Shown here: piece by piece, positions 1 to 6,921 of the stretch
How the letters are laid out: each line of letters opens with the position of its first letter
Numbering within the stretch: the first letter of the stretch is position 1
Assembly: GCA_028691095.1 (NCBI GenBank)
Contig: JAQUZZ010000049.1
Location: 1-8,192, forward strand
Reading direction: 5' to 3'
Origin: Alistipes sp.
GTDB taxonomy: Bacteria; Bacteroidota; Bacteroidia; Bacteroidales; Rikenellaceae
Length of the DNA stretch: 8,192 nt
Notes under the pieces: model-generated
What the model was told of the DNA's origin: nothing
What the model saw: only the letters and a program-made list of their open reading frames with translations
Databases searched by the model: none
Made by a program: the position numbers and the translations under genes

Positions 1-765
1 AAAGAGGTTGTGGAGTACGGGTTGGATCATCCGCCACTGGTCGTAGCGGAAGTTGTCGATCAAAAAGAAGGTGGTCTTGGGGTGCTGATCCACCACGGGG
101 AAGACTTTGCGACGCATCAAATTGTGCGACAGAATGGGGGTCTGCTCGTCGGTGGAGGTAAACCAATCAAGGTAGTGATTGCGAATGAACTTGGCAAATT
201 CGTTGTTGGCCTCGTTCTTCTGATAGGAGAGGATCTCGCGCACTCCGGCATCGGTGGAGTCGGTGAGTTCGACCTCCCAGGTGTAGAGTTTCTTGTAGAT
301 CTGCACCCAGTCGGCAAAGGTGCGGGCATCGGCAAACGAGGAGGCGATGCGACCGAACTCGCTGCGGTAGTCGGCCGTGGTCTGCTCGGTAACCAGTTGC
401 TGGCTGTGAACGTTTTTCTTGATCGAGAGCAGCACTTGATTGGGATTGACCGGCTTGATAAGGTAATCGGCGATCTTGGAGCCCACGGCTTTGTCCATGA
501 TGTTCTCCTCTTCGCTTTTGGTGACCATGATTACCGGTGTGGTGGGACGTAGCTCCTTGATGCGGGGCAAGGTCTCCAGACCGGTGAGTCCCGGCATCAT
601 CTCGTCCAGAATGATGAGGTCGAACTGTTTGGCGGCAACCATCTCCAGGGCGTCGTAGCCATTGTTGCTGGTCTCGACGTCATAACCTTTGCCTTTAAGA
701 AACAGAATGTGGGGCTTGAGAAAGTCAATTTCGTCGTCAACCCATAAGATTTTTGCTCCGCTCAT
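1..765 (-). CDS. porX: PorX-like response regulator with PglZ/alkaline-phosphatase-superfamily output domain (N-terminal 255 residues, truncated by window edge)
   Basis: Read on the minus strand from ATG at 765, the frame stays open to base 1, giving 255 residues of a family usually a little over 500 long. Residues 1-120 are a CheY-like receiver: acidic pocket D10/D11, phospho-acceptor D54 in LDEMMPG, switch T82 and K104 in the KP motif. Residues about 120-200 match the helical linker described for PorX. From about residue 228 the PglZ domain begins, with the FFLIDNFRYDQW stretch (D237, D242) expected near its metal site. In Porphyromonas gingivalis, PorX works with the sensor PorY and sigma factor SigP to control type IX secretion genes; many Bacteroidota have homologues whose targets are unclear, so a T9SS role here is inference. 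The start is fixed by a GGAGG ribosome site and a close promoter. It is transcribed divergently from the HU gene. Confidence 0.93.
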   Translation of the reverse strand, partial: MSGAKILWVDDEIDFLKPHILFLKGKGYDVETSNNGYDALEMVAAKQFDLIILDEMMPGLTGLETLPRIKELRPTTPVIMVTKSEEENIMDKAVGSKIADYLIKPVNPNQVLLSIKKNVHSQQLVTEQTTADYRSEFGRIASSFADARTFADWVQIYKKLYTWEVELTDSTDAGVREILSYQKNEANNEFAKFIRNHYLDWFTSTDEQTPILSHNLMRRKVFPVVDQHPKTTFFLIDNFRYDQWRMIQPVLHNLF

Positions 766-768
766 AAT

Positions 769-773
769 CCTCC
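769..773 (-). promoter_or_regulatory. Strong Shine-Dalgarno site of porX
   Basis: On the minus strand the leader reads TAAATTTGGAGGATTATG, so a perfect GGAGG lies three bases before the ATG at 765, slightly close by usual standards. It decides the porX start. None of the other starts in this window (1138, 1451, 1892, 3528, 6922, 7646) has a comparable motif, which fits the known rarity of Shine-Dalgarno use in Bacteroidota and makes this gene the exception. Confidence 0.7.
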
Positions 774-784
774 AAATTTATAAA

Positions 785-792
785 CAAAGATA
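785..792 (-). promoter_or_regulatory. porX promoter, Bacteroidota -7 box TATCTTTG
   Basis: The plus strand reads CAAAGATA, so the minus strand carries TATCTTTG, an exact match to the Bacteroidota primary-sigma -7 consensus TAnnTTTG. No TTTG -33 element is visible at the usual 19-21 base spacing; the -33 box is often weak in this phylum. Transcription starting a few bases downstream, near 778-781, would give a very short leader of roughly 13-16 nt that holds little except the GGAGG site. Confidence 0.6.
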
Positions 793-947
793 GTTATTTT
801 CCCGAAAGGGCGTTCTATCTATGGGGTAAATGCAAAAAACGCGCTTTTATTGTAGTGTGCAGCGAAAAGAGTTGCCGGGTGGGCCTTGGTCGTGAAAATC
901 AGAGTACAGTGAAAGTTGTCGTTTTAAAAATCGAATTTATCGGCCTC

Positions 948-1010
948 CTGTGATCTGGTGACGATTTTTGGGCTGATTTTTGTGTGAATCGAGAGGAAAC
1001 AAAATCACAG
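948..1010. repeat. Nested inverted repeat upstream of the HU promoter
   Basis: Outer arms CTGTGAT (948-954) and ATCACAG (1004-1010) are perfect complements. Between them, inner arms CGATT (962-966) and AATCG (987-991) are also complementary. The GATTTTTG octamer occurs twice in the interior, at 963-970 and 975-982. The element ends 69 bases before the HU -7 box. It could be an operator or cruciform-prone site, or chance in AT-rich DNA; nothing in the sequence decides this. Confidence 0.25.
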
Positions 1011-1078
1011 ATAAAGAGTTAGAGAACAAATAAAAGGAAAAAATCCTTCTAAGTATAGCAAAAATAAAAAATTACCGC

Positions 1079-1086
1079 TATCTTTG
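1079..1086 (+). promoter_or_regulatory. HU operon promoter, Bacteroidota -7 box TATCTTTG
   Basis: TATCTTTG is an exact match to TAnnTTTG and is the same octamer as in the porX promoter on the other strand. No good -33 TTTG is seen upstream; the region is A-rich. Initiation near 1090-1094 would leave a leader of about 45 nt before the HU ATG at 1138. The leader is A/T-rich without a Shine-Dalgarno motif, which is usual for this phylum. Confidence 0.65.
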
Positions 1087-1137
1087 CACTCCATTAGATT
1101 GTTTCTGAATTGAGTTAAACTAAAATACTTTGGAATT

Positions 1138-1422
1138 ATGACTAAGGCAGACATTGTAAATGAGATTGCCAAAAGCACAGGCGTTGAAAAGGCACAAGTG
1201 CAGCAGATCGTTGAGTCGTTCATGGAGAGCATTAAAGACTCGTTGACCTCGGGCAAGAATGTATACTTGAGAGGCTTCGGTAGCTTCATCGTGAAGCAGA
1301 GAGCTGAGAAGGTAGCGCGCAATATCTCGAAGAACACAACGATCACGATTCCTGCCCATAACATTCCGGCATTTAAACCGGCTAAGAGTTTCGCAGGGAA
1401 AGTGAAAACTAACACCAAATAG
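1138..1422 (+). CDS. HU-family DNA-binding protein
   Basis: A 94-residue histone-like protein, close to the usual 90. HU proteins dimerise, bend DNA without strong sequence preference and organise the nucleoid. Residues 1-43 form the two dimerisation helices; GFGSF at 46-50 is the family signature turn; the basic beta-arm spans about 53-76; and IPAFKPAKSF (76-85) leads to the C-terminal helix with lysine-rich tail. The arm tip reads RNISKNTT (61-68) where classical HU has RNPxTG, so the DNA-intercalating proline is replaced by isoleucine. That looks like a Bacteroidota subtype rather than a defect, since the rest of the fold is intact. It has its own promoter, is followed 28 bases later by a 30-aa peptide gene, and the pair ends at a hairpin terminator. 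Which HU paralogue this is cannot be told from the window. Confidence 0.95.
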   Translation: MTKADIVNEIAKSTGVEKAQVQQIVESFMESIKDSLTSGKNVYLRGFGSFIVKQRAEKVARNISKNTTITIPAHNIPAFKPAKSFAGKVKTNTK

Positions 1423-1450
1423 TTAACCTTTTAGATTAAACCTAATTATC

Positions 1451-1543
1451 ATGCCAAGCGGTAAGAAGAGAAAAAGACATAAAATGTCTACTCACAAGAG
1501 GAAAAAACGTCTGAGAAAAGACAGACATAAAAAAAAGAAATAG
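1451..1543 (+). CDS. 30-residue basic peptide of AURKAIP1/COX24 (mS38/bS22-like) family
   Basis: ATG at 1451 to TAG at 1541-1543 encodes 30 residues starting MPSGKKRKRHKMSTHKRKKR and ending in four lysines, more than half Lys/Arg. The pattern KKRKRHKMSTHKRKKRLRKDR resembles the COX24 C-terminal domain, shared by mitochondrial mS38 and the small mycobacterial ribosomal protein bS22 (KRMSKKKHRKLLRRTR-type core). The likely role is a small-subunit ribosomal peptide lying against rRNA; that is inferred from family resemblance. It sits 28 bases after HU and 27 bases before a strong terminator, so it is probably co-transcribed with HU. No Shine-Dalgarno motif precedes it. It is below the size cut-off of many gene finders. 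A run of eight A residues near the end (1529-1536) is simply lysine codons. Confidence 0.8.
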   Translation: MPSGKKRKRHKMSTHKRKKRLRKDRHKKKK

Positions 1544-1570
1544 GTAGCCATTTTTATGTGTCGCATGTTA

Positions 1571-1603
1571 TAAACCTAAAGACCGAAAGGCTCTTTAGGT
1601 TTA
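1571..1603 (+). terminator. Rho-independent terminator of the HU/bS22-like operon
   Basis: TAAACCTAAAGA (1571-1582) pairs perfectly over 12 bp with TCTTTAGGTTTA (1592-1603). The apex CCGAAAGG adds two C-G pairs capped by a GAAA tetraloop, with one bulged C at 1591. The T-rich run TTTCTTC follows, starting within the last arm. It lies 27 bases after the stop of the 30-aa gene and should separate this unit from rng. Confidence 0.8.
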
Positions 1604-1632
1604 TTTCTTCATGGAGATGCCTTTTAGGCGGA

Positions 1633-1776
1633 ACCTCTTTGTGTTGCATGATTCGGGAATTTTCCGGATTTTGCGACGACGTGTTGTTCCGGATACATCG
1701 TGCGAAGAGCGATAGTTTCAGCAAGATTGTCGACCCGTCGAGCCTCTTTAGGCCTGAAGGATGCAATTTAAGAGGT
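1633..1776 (+). other. Possible structured RNA (leader element) upstream of rng
   Basis: Folding by eye gives helices that abut with no spare bases. Closing stem: 1633-1639 (ACCTCTT) with 1770-1776 (AAGAGGT), a small internal loop, then 1644-1649 (TTGCAT) with 1761-1766 (ATGCAA). Second helix: 1650-1658 with 1662-1670, nine pairs including three G-U. Third helix: 1671-1684 with 1693-1705, about 12 pairs with one bulge and one mismatch. A weak GCCT/AGGC hairpin lies at 1742-1753. The stretch has no convincing reading frame, and it lies between the HU terminator and rng. E. coli rne has a long structured 5' UTR used for autoregulation, a possible parallel. Any sequence of this length folds somewhat, so this is only a candidate; nothing else is evident in 1604-1882 apart from a weak promoter match. 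Confidence 0.25.
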
Positions 1777-1845
1777 GAAAATTACGTTCTTTGAGATCTT
1801 TCATTGGTACGGCCTGTTTGGGACGTGCGTCTTTTGCGATAGCGT

Positions 1846-1853
1846 GACGTTTG
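1846..1853 (+). promoter_or_regulatory. Weak candidate -7 box for rng
   Basis: GACGTTTG matches TAnnTTTG except at the first base. The nearest upstream TTTG (1817-1820) is 25 bases away, longer than the usual 19-21. If used, the rng leader would be only about 30 nt and the putative folded RNA at 1633-1776 would lie outside the mRNA. A competing partial match, TAGGTTTA at 1596-1603 inside the terminator arm, would instead place that element in the leader. Neither is strong. Confidence 0.2.
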
Positions 1854-1891
1854 CAGTGCAGTACCTATATTAAATAAGTAACGTGAGTTCG

Positions 1892-3436
1892 ATGAACAAA
1901 GAGCTAATTATCAATGTAACACCCAATGAGATTTCGATCGCCTTGTTCGAAGATAAACAATTAGTAGAACTGAACAAGGAGAAGTGTAAAACGGGATTCT
2001 CAGTCGGGGATATCTACCTGGGCAAGGTGAAAAAGATCATGCCCGGACTGAATGCTGCGTTCGTCAATATCGGCCACGAGAAGGATGCGTTTATCCACTA
2101 TTTGGATTTAGGGCCTCAGTTTACCACCATGCACAAATTGGTGGGATCCTTGGTGGCCAATAAGCGAGTTTCCGATTTCGAGAACCTCAAAATGGAGAAG
2201 TTACTGCCCAAAAGCGGGAAGCTCTCCGGGTCGATTGCCAGTGGGCAGGCCATTCTGGTGCAGATTGCCAAAGAGGCCATCTCAACCAAAGGCCCTCGAC
2301 TGACTGCCGACATCTCGTTGGCAGGACGAAATGTGGTGCTCATCCCCTTCTCCAATAAAGTCTCGATCTCTCAGAAGATTCGTTCCAACGAGGAGCGCAA
2401 ACGATTGAAAAAAATCGTTTCGGATTGTTTGCCGAAAAACTTTGGCGTCATCCTTCGTACGGCAGCCATGGGGCGTCCGGTGGAGGATATTGAGCAGGAT
2501 ATTCAGTCGTTGGTTCAACGTTGGCATACGGTGCTTGACGGTGTCCGAACCAATCCAATTCCCGCATTGATTCTCAGTGAAGAGAATCGTACCACCACCA
2601 TTCTGCGCGATCTGCTCAACGGATCGTTCAGCAATATCTATGTCGATGATCCTACGGTGTGCGAAGAGGTGCGCGAGTACATTCGCCAGATTGCACCCGA
2701 AAAGGAGAAGATCGTCAAACTCTATAAGGGAAATGTTTCCATTTTCGATAATTTCGACGTCTCGAAGCAGATCATGTCTCTGTTCAGCAAGTATGTATCG
2801 CTGAAGAAGGGAGCCTATCTGATTATCGAACACACCGAGGCGTTGCATGTGGTGGATGTCAACAGCGGCAATCGAGCCAAGGTGGATGACGACCAAGAGC
2901 AGACCGCGATGGATGTGAATCTGGCGGCTGCAACCGAACTGGCACGACAACTGCGCTTGCGGGATATGGGCGGTATTATTGTGGTCGATTTCATCGACCT
3001 GCACAAGAGTGAGAATCGAGCCGCCTTGGTGGAGAAGATGCGGTCGCTGATGGCGACGGATCGCGCAAAACATACGATATTACCCCTTTCAAAATTTGGG
3101 TTGATGCAGATCACGCGTCAGCGAGTGCGTCCCGAGACCCACATTGATATGCGGGAGACCTGTCCTGCGTGTCATGGCACGGGGTTAGTGGCTCCGGCCG
3201 TGTTGCTGGACGATCAGATCGAGAAGCAGATTGCCTATTTCGTGCGCGAAAAGGGTGCCCAGTGGATCAAACTGCGGGTGAATCCCGTGGTGGCGGCATT
3301 CCTTACCAAGGGTTTGTGGTCGTTGCGTTTGCGCTGGATGGTGAAGTATCATTGTTGGTTGCGGGTGGTCAAAAACACCTCGACGGGGATGATCGAAACC
3401 CGTTTTTTCAATCGGCATAACGAAGAGTTAGTGTAA
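1892..3436 (+). CDS. rng: Ribonuclease E/G (RNase G type)
   Basis: A single-strand-specific, Mg-dependent endoribonuclease of mRNA decay and rRNA processing. From ATG 1892 it has 514 residues; an in-frame GTG at 1883 would add three (MSSMNK...), and I prefer the ATG because family members commonly begin near MNKELIINV. An S1-type RNA-binding domain follows, with SVGDIYLGKVKKIMPGLNAA and ISLAGRNVVLIP. The catalytic DNase I-like domain carries metal-binding aspartates D322 (VVDVNSG) and D366 (VVDFIDL), spaced as in E. coli RNase E (D303/D346). The Zn-link CPACHGTG (C424, C427) joins protomers into dimers. The protein ends soon after, lacking the long RNase E degradosome scaffold, so the G type is the better name. 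It lies after the HU unit terminator and 91 bases before mfd, with no obvious terminator between them. Confidence 0.95.
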   Translation: MNKELIINVTPNEISIALFEDKQLVELNKEKCKTGFSVGDIYLGKVKKIMPGLNAAFVNIGHEKDAFIHYLDLGPQFTTMHKLVGSLVANKRVSDFENLKMEKLLPKSGKLSGSIASGQAILVQIAKEAISTKGPRLTADISLAGRNVVLIPFSNKVSISQKIRSNEERKRLKKIVSDCLPKNFGVILRTAAMGRPVEDIEQDIQSLVQRWHTVLDGVRTNPIPALILSEENRTTTILRDLLNGSFSNIYVDDPTVCEEVREYIRQIAPEKEKIVKLYKGNVSIFDNFDVSKQIMSLFSKYVSLKKGAYLIIEHTEALHVVDVNSGNRAKVDDDQEQTAMDVNLAAATELARQLRLRDMGGIIVVDFIDLHKSENRAALVEKMRSLMATDRAKHTILPLSKFGLMQITRQRVRPETHIDMRETCPACHGTGLVAPAVLLDDQIEKQIAYFVREKGAQWIKLRVNPVVAAFLTKGLWSLRLRWMVKYHCWLRVVKNTSTGMIETRFFNRHNEELV

Positions 3437-3527
3437 AAGTACAGACCGAGAGATCTCGGAAGATCCGATAGGGGAAGGGAGGTCTCACGGGAACAGAAAC
3501 ATCCAGAAAGCGAAACGTCTTGAAGCT

Positions 3528-6500
3528 ATGACGCCACAGGAATTGTTGCAGCGATTTACTTCACAAGAGGCCTACGGAGCGTTCATCAAGGCTTGCCGAC
3601 CCGCACATACGGTACATCTCGACGGATTGGTGGGCTCTGCCTTGTCGGTGGTGGCCACCTCGGCGGTACGACAATGCAAGGGGGTGCATATCTTGGTGAT
3701 GGAGGATCGCGATGCAGCCGGATACCTCTATAATGACCTCTTCTCGCTTTTGGGCGAGGAGAGGTTGTTGTTTTTCCCTACGGGGTACAAACGCTCCATC
3801 CAGTATGGCCAGGAGGATGCGTCGGGCATCGTGCTGCGAACGCATGTGTTGAACGCCCTCCGTGGCGGAGGCGACTGGGTGGTGTGTACCTATCCCGAGG
3901 CCTTGGTGGAGCGTGTGATTGCTCCGCAACAGCTCCGTGAGAGCGTCTTGACGCTGCGGCGTGGCGACTCGATCTCTACGGCAAAGGTGGAGTCGGTGTT
4001 GCAGGAACACCACTTCGAGCGGGTCGATTTCGTCTATGAGCCGGGGCAATACTCGGTGCGAGGCGGAATCATCGACGTCTTCTCCTTTTCGACCAATGTA
4101 CCCTATCGAATCGACTTTTTCGGGGAGGAGATCGACTCGATCCGTCCCTTCGAGGTCTCGACGCAGCTCTCCAACGGGAAGTGTGAGCAGGTGGAGATTG
4201 TTCCGAACCTCAAGGAGGTGGGCGAGGCCACGCATCGCATCTCTTTTGCCTCGTTTGTAGGCGAGGCGGTCTATTGGCTTGCCGATCCGGACTATATGTT
4301 GCGTCGATTTACGGAGATTCGCACCAAAGTGTTGGAGGATCTCATGGAACCCACGACGTTGGATCACCGGGTGACCGGACGCAAAGGATTTGTCGAAGAG
4401 AGCCGTGCTTCGGCGTGGGTGGTGCTCAAGGACAACGCTTCGGAGCGGGTGGCGGAGGCGACCGTTGCGTTTCAGACCGCTCCGCAACCTCAGTTCAACA
4501 AGAAGTTTGAGTTGCTGGCCGAAGATATTCGGGCGCATCGAGAGATCGGATACGAAACCTTCTTGTTGACCGAGAACAAGGCTCAGATCGAGCGATTGAC
4601 CAATGTTTTCAACTCGTTGGGGCAGCGCGTTACCTTCTCCTCGGTGCCGCTGACCCTCCATGCCGGATTCATCGACCACGCCTCACAGGGGTGTTTCTAT
4701 ACCGATCATCAACTTTTTGATCGTTATCATCGTTATCGGATTCGGGGTGAGTTGGATCGCAGCGAGATTCTGACGATTCAGGAGCTCAACTCGTTGGAGG
4801 TGGGCGACTATGTGGTGCATATCGACCACGGGGTGGGGCGCTTCGGGGGGTTGGTGCGCACGGTAGAGAACGGCAAGATGCACGAGTCGATCAAATTGGT
4901 CTATCGCGACAATGACGTCTTGTTGGTCAGTGTCCATGCGCTGCATCGGATTGCCAAGTACAAAGACAAAGAGAGCGAGCCGCCCAAGATCTACAAACTC
5001 GGATCGGGGGCATGGCAACGCATGAAGCTGAATACCAAGAAGGCGGTCAAGGAGATTGCCCGTGAGTTGATAGCCCTCTATGCTCAGCGCAAGGCGAGTG
5101 AGGGGTTTGCGTTCTCGCCCGACAGCTACCTGCAACATGAACTGGAGGCTTCATTCATCTATGAAGATACCCCCGACCAGCAGACGGCCACGCAGTGTGT
5201 GAAACAAGATATGGAGAGCCGCACCCCGATGGATCGGTTGATTTGTGGGGATGTGGGCTTTGGAAAGACGGAGATTGCCATCCGTGCCGCCTTCAAGGCC
5301 GTAACCGACTCGAAACAGGTGGCGGTCTTGGTGCCCACGACCATCTTGGCCTTGCAGCATTACCGCACCTTCAACGACCGACTCAAGGAGTTTCCGGTGC
5401 GCATTGAGCATTTGAGTCGAGTGAAGAGTGCCAAGGAGACGCGACAAGTGTTGGACGAGCTGGAAGAGGGCAAGATCGACATCCTGATCGGGACGCATAA
5501 GATCCTGGTAAAAGGCATAAAATTCAAAGATTTAGGCCTTCTGATTATTGATGAGGAGCAGAAGTTCGGCGTGGCGGCCAAAGAGAAGTTGCGCCATCTG
5601 CGCGTCAATATTGATACGCTGACCATGACGGCCACTCCGATTCCACGGACGCTGCAATTCTCGCTGATGGGCTCTCGCGACCTCTCGGTGATCTCGACAC
5701 CTCCGCCCAACCGTCAGCCGATTGCCACGGAGAGCCATCTCTTCGACGAGGAGTTGATTCGAGAGGCGATCGAGTATGAACTTGCGCGGGAGGGGCAACT
5801 CTACTTCGTTCACAACCGTGTCGACACGATCGAGCAGATCGCGCGGATGATTCGCCGGTTGGTTCCGCGCGCCCGAGTGGCGGTGGGACACGGGCAGATG
5901 AACGGCCAGCAGATGGAGAAGTTAATGATGGATTTCATCTACGGAGAGTTTGATATTCTGGTGGCTACCTCCATCATCGAATCGGGAGTGGATGTACCCA
6001 ATGCCAATACGATCATTATTAATAACGCCCAAAACTTCGGGCTGAGCGATCTGCACCAGTTGCGGGGTCGTGTGGGACGATCCAATCGCAAAGCCTTCTG
6101 CTACCTGCTGACGCCTCCCGACGAGATGCTCTCCTCGGATGCACGCCGAAGATTGCGCGCGATTGAGGAGTTCTCGGATCTGGGGGCAGGCTTCAACATC
6201 GCGATGCAGGATCTGGATATTCGCGGTGCGGGCAACCTCTTGGGGGGTGAGCAGAGCGGATTCATTGCCGATATAGGCTTTGAAACCTATCAGAAGATTT
6301 TGAATGAGGCGATGGCCGAGTTGCACGAGGAGCAGGGCGTTGCACCTCAGGCAGGTCTTGCGGGCGGTGCCGCTACCCCGCAAAAGGGCGCACCAGAGAC
6401 CGTGACGTCGGTGTACTTGACCGATTGTCAGATTGATACCGATCAGGAGGCGTTGATTCCGGATAGTTACGTCTGCAGCAGTGCCGAGAAGATCCGGCTC

Positions 6501-6911
6501 TATCGGGAGTTGGATCAGACGACCGATGAGCAGCGACTGTCGCTCTTTGAGCGCAACATGATCGATCGGTTCGGGCCGATTCCCGAGCCGACGCGGCAGT
6601 TGTTCGATGTGGTGCGGATGCGGTGGTATTGCATCCGGTTGGGTTTCGAGAAGACGATTGTGAAAAACGGCATTCTGATCCTGAAATTTATCGAAAAGAG
6701 CGATTCGGCCTACTATAAAAGTGAACTTTTTGGACGAATTCTGAAAACCGCTACGCTGCCGGGAAGTAAATTTATTTTCAAACAGAACAATAATAAGCTC
6801 TCGATTGTAGTTAGAAATATACCCAATATTTCAGCAGCTACGGCGAAGCTCAAAGAGTTGGCTCAGTTGTCCGGATTGACCCTTCCTCCGTCGGGCGAGA
6901 GCGCTTCTTAA
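3528..6911 (+). CDS. mfd: Transcription-repair coupling factor Mfd
   Basis: At 1127 residues this is full length (E. coli Mfd is 1148). Mfd is a DNA translocase that pushes stalled RNA polymerase off DNA and recruits UvrA to the lesion. Residues 1 to about 350 are the UvrB-homology module, whose Walker region (LVGSALS) is degenerate as expected. The RNA-polymerase-interacting domain spans about 420-490 (LEVGDYVVHIDHGVGRF). The RecG-like motor has Walker A GDVGFGKT (574-581), Walker B DEEQ (675-678) and TATPIPRTL. The translocation (TRG) motif region includes RGAGNLLGGEQSG (899-911). An Ala/Gly-rich linker (937-956) leads to the C-terminal D7 domain. The ATG at 3528 has no Shine-Dalgarno motif. 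The 91-base gap after rng holds only a 5-bp CCGAG/CTCGG hairpin (3446-3459) without a T-run, so read-through from rng is plausible. coaX begins 10 bases downstream. Confidence 0.98.
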   Translation: MTPQELLQRFTSQEAYGAFIKACRPAHTVHLDGLVGSALSVVATSAVRQCKGVHILVMEDRDAAGYLYNDLFSLLGEERLLFFPTGYKRSIQYGQEDASGIVLRTHVLNALRGGGDWVVCTYPEALVERVIAPQQLRESVLTLRRGDSISTAKVESVLQEHHFERVDFVYEPGQYSVRGGIIDVFSFSTNVPYRIDFFGEEIDSIRPFEVSTQLSNGKCEQVEIVPNLKEVGEATHRISFASFVGEAVYWLADPDYMLRRFTEIRTKVLEDLMEPTTLDHRVTGRKGFVEESRASAWVVLKDNASERVAEATVAFQTAPQPQFNKKFELLAEDIRAHREIGYETFLLTENKAQIERLTNVFNSLGQRVTFSSVPLTLHAGFIDHASQGCFYTDHQLFDRYHRYRIRGELDRSEILTIQELNSLEVGDYVVHIDHGVGRFGGLVRTVENGKMHESIKLVYRDNDVLLVSVHALHRIAKYKDKESEPPKIYKLGSGAWQRMKLNTKKAVKEIARELIALYAQRKASEGFAFSPDSYLQHELEASFIYEDTPDQQTATQCVKQDMESRTPMDRLICGDVGFGKTEIAIRAAFKAVTDSKQVAVLVPTTILALQHYRTFNDRLKEFPVRIEHLSRVKSAKETRQVLDELEEGKIDILIGTHKILVKGIKFKDLGLLIIDEEQKFGVAAKEKLRHLRVNIDTLTMTATPIPRTLQFSLMGSRDLSVISTPPPNRQPIATESHLFDEELIREAIEYELAREGQLYFVHNRVDTIEQIARMIRRLVPRARVAVGHGQMNGQQMEKLMMDFIYGEFDILVATSIIESGVDVPNANTIIINNAQNFGLSDLHQLRGRVGRSNRKAFCYLLTPPDEMLSSDARRRLRAIEEFSDLGAGFNIAMQDLDIRGAGNLLGGEQSGFIADIGFETYQKILNEAMAELHEEQGVAPQAGLAGGAATPQKGAPETVTSVYLTDCQIDTDQEALIPDSYVCSSAEKIRLYRELDQTTDEQRLSLFERNMIDRFGPIPEPTRQLFDVVRMRWYCIRLGFEKTIVKNGILILKFIEKSDSAYYKSELFGRILKTATLPGSKFIFKQNNNKLSIVVRNIPNISAATAKLKELAQLSGLTLPPSGESAS

Positions 6912-6921
6912 TGCTGTCCGT

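Larger units (their letters stand above)
766..1137. other. Divergent intergenic region between porX and HU genes
   Basis: This 372-base stretch separates the two divergent genes. It holds the porX ribosome site and promoter at its left end, the HU promoter at 1079-1086, and a nested inverted repeat at 948-1010. The remainder, mainly 793-947 and 1011-1078, is AT-rich with no convincing open reading frame, tRNA or terminator. A short CCC-GAAA-GGG hairpin at 801-810 lies just upstream of the porX -7 box and has no assigned role. Confidence 0.6.

Noticed and set aside
801..810. CCC-GAAA-GGG hairpin upstream of porX
   Set aside because: A 3-bp stem is too small to support a regulatory or terminator call, and it lies upstream of the likely transcription start.
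1662..1694. Direct repeat TTCCGGAT (1662-1669 and 1687-1694)
   Set aside because: Two 8-base copies 25 bases apart are few and short; they fit better as parts of the proposed helices than as an iteron or CRISPR-like array.
1558..1794. Plus-strand open frame of 78 codons between the 30-aa gene and rng
   Set aside because: It begins before and runs through the terminator hairpin, has no ribosome site and an unremarkable Cys/Arg/Ser-rich translation resembling no family I know.
2282..3073. Antisense open frame of 263 codons opposite rng
   Set aside because: It is complementary to the catalytic region of RNase G, shows no domain and no start signals; it is a codon-bias shadow.
3446..3459. CCGAG-AGAT-CTCGG hairpin between rng and mfd as a terminator
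   Set aside because: The stem is only 5 bp and is followed by purine-rich sequence with no T-run, so it is not a convincing intrinsic terminator.
3561..4679. Long antisense open frame (372 codons) opposite mfd
   Set aside because: It lies wholly opposite the well-supported UvrB-like half of Mfd, its translation is His/Arg/Leu-rich without recognisable domains, and such antisense frames are expected in GC-rich genes with this codon use.
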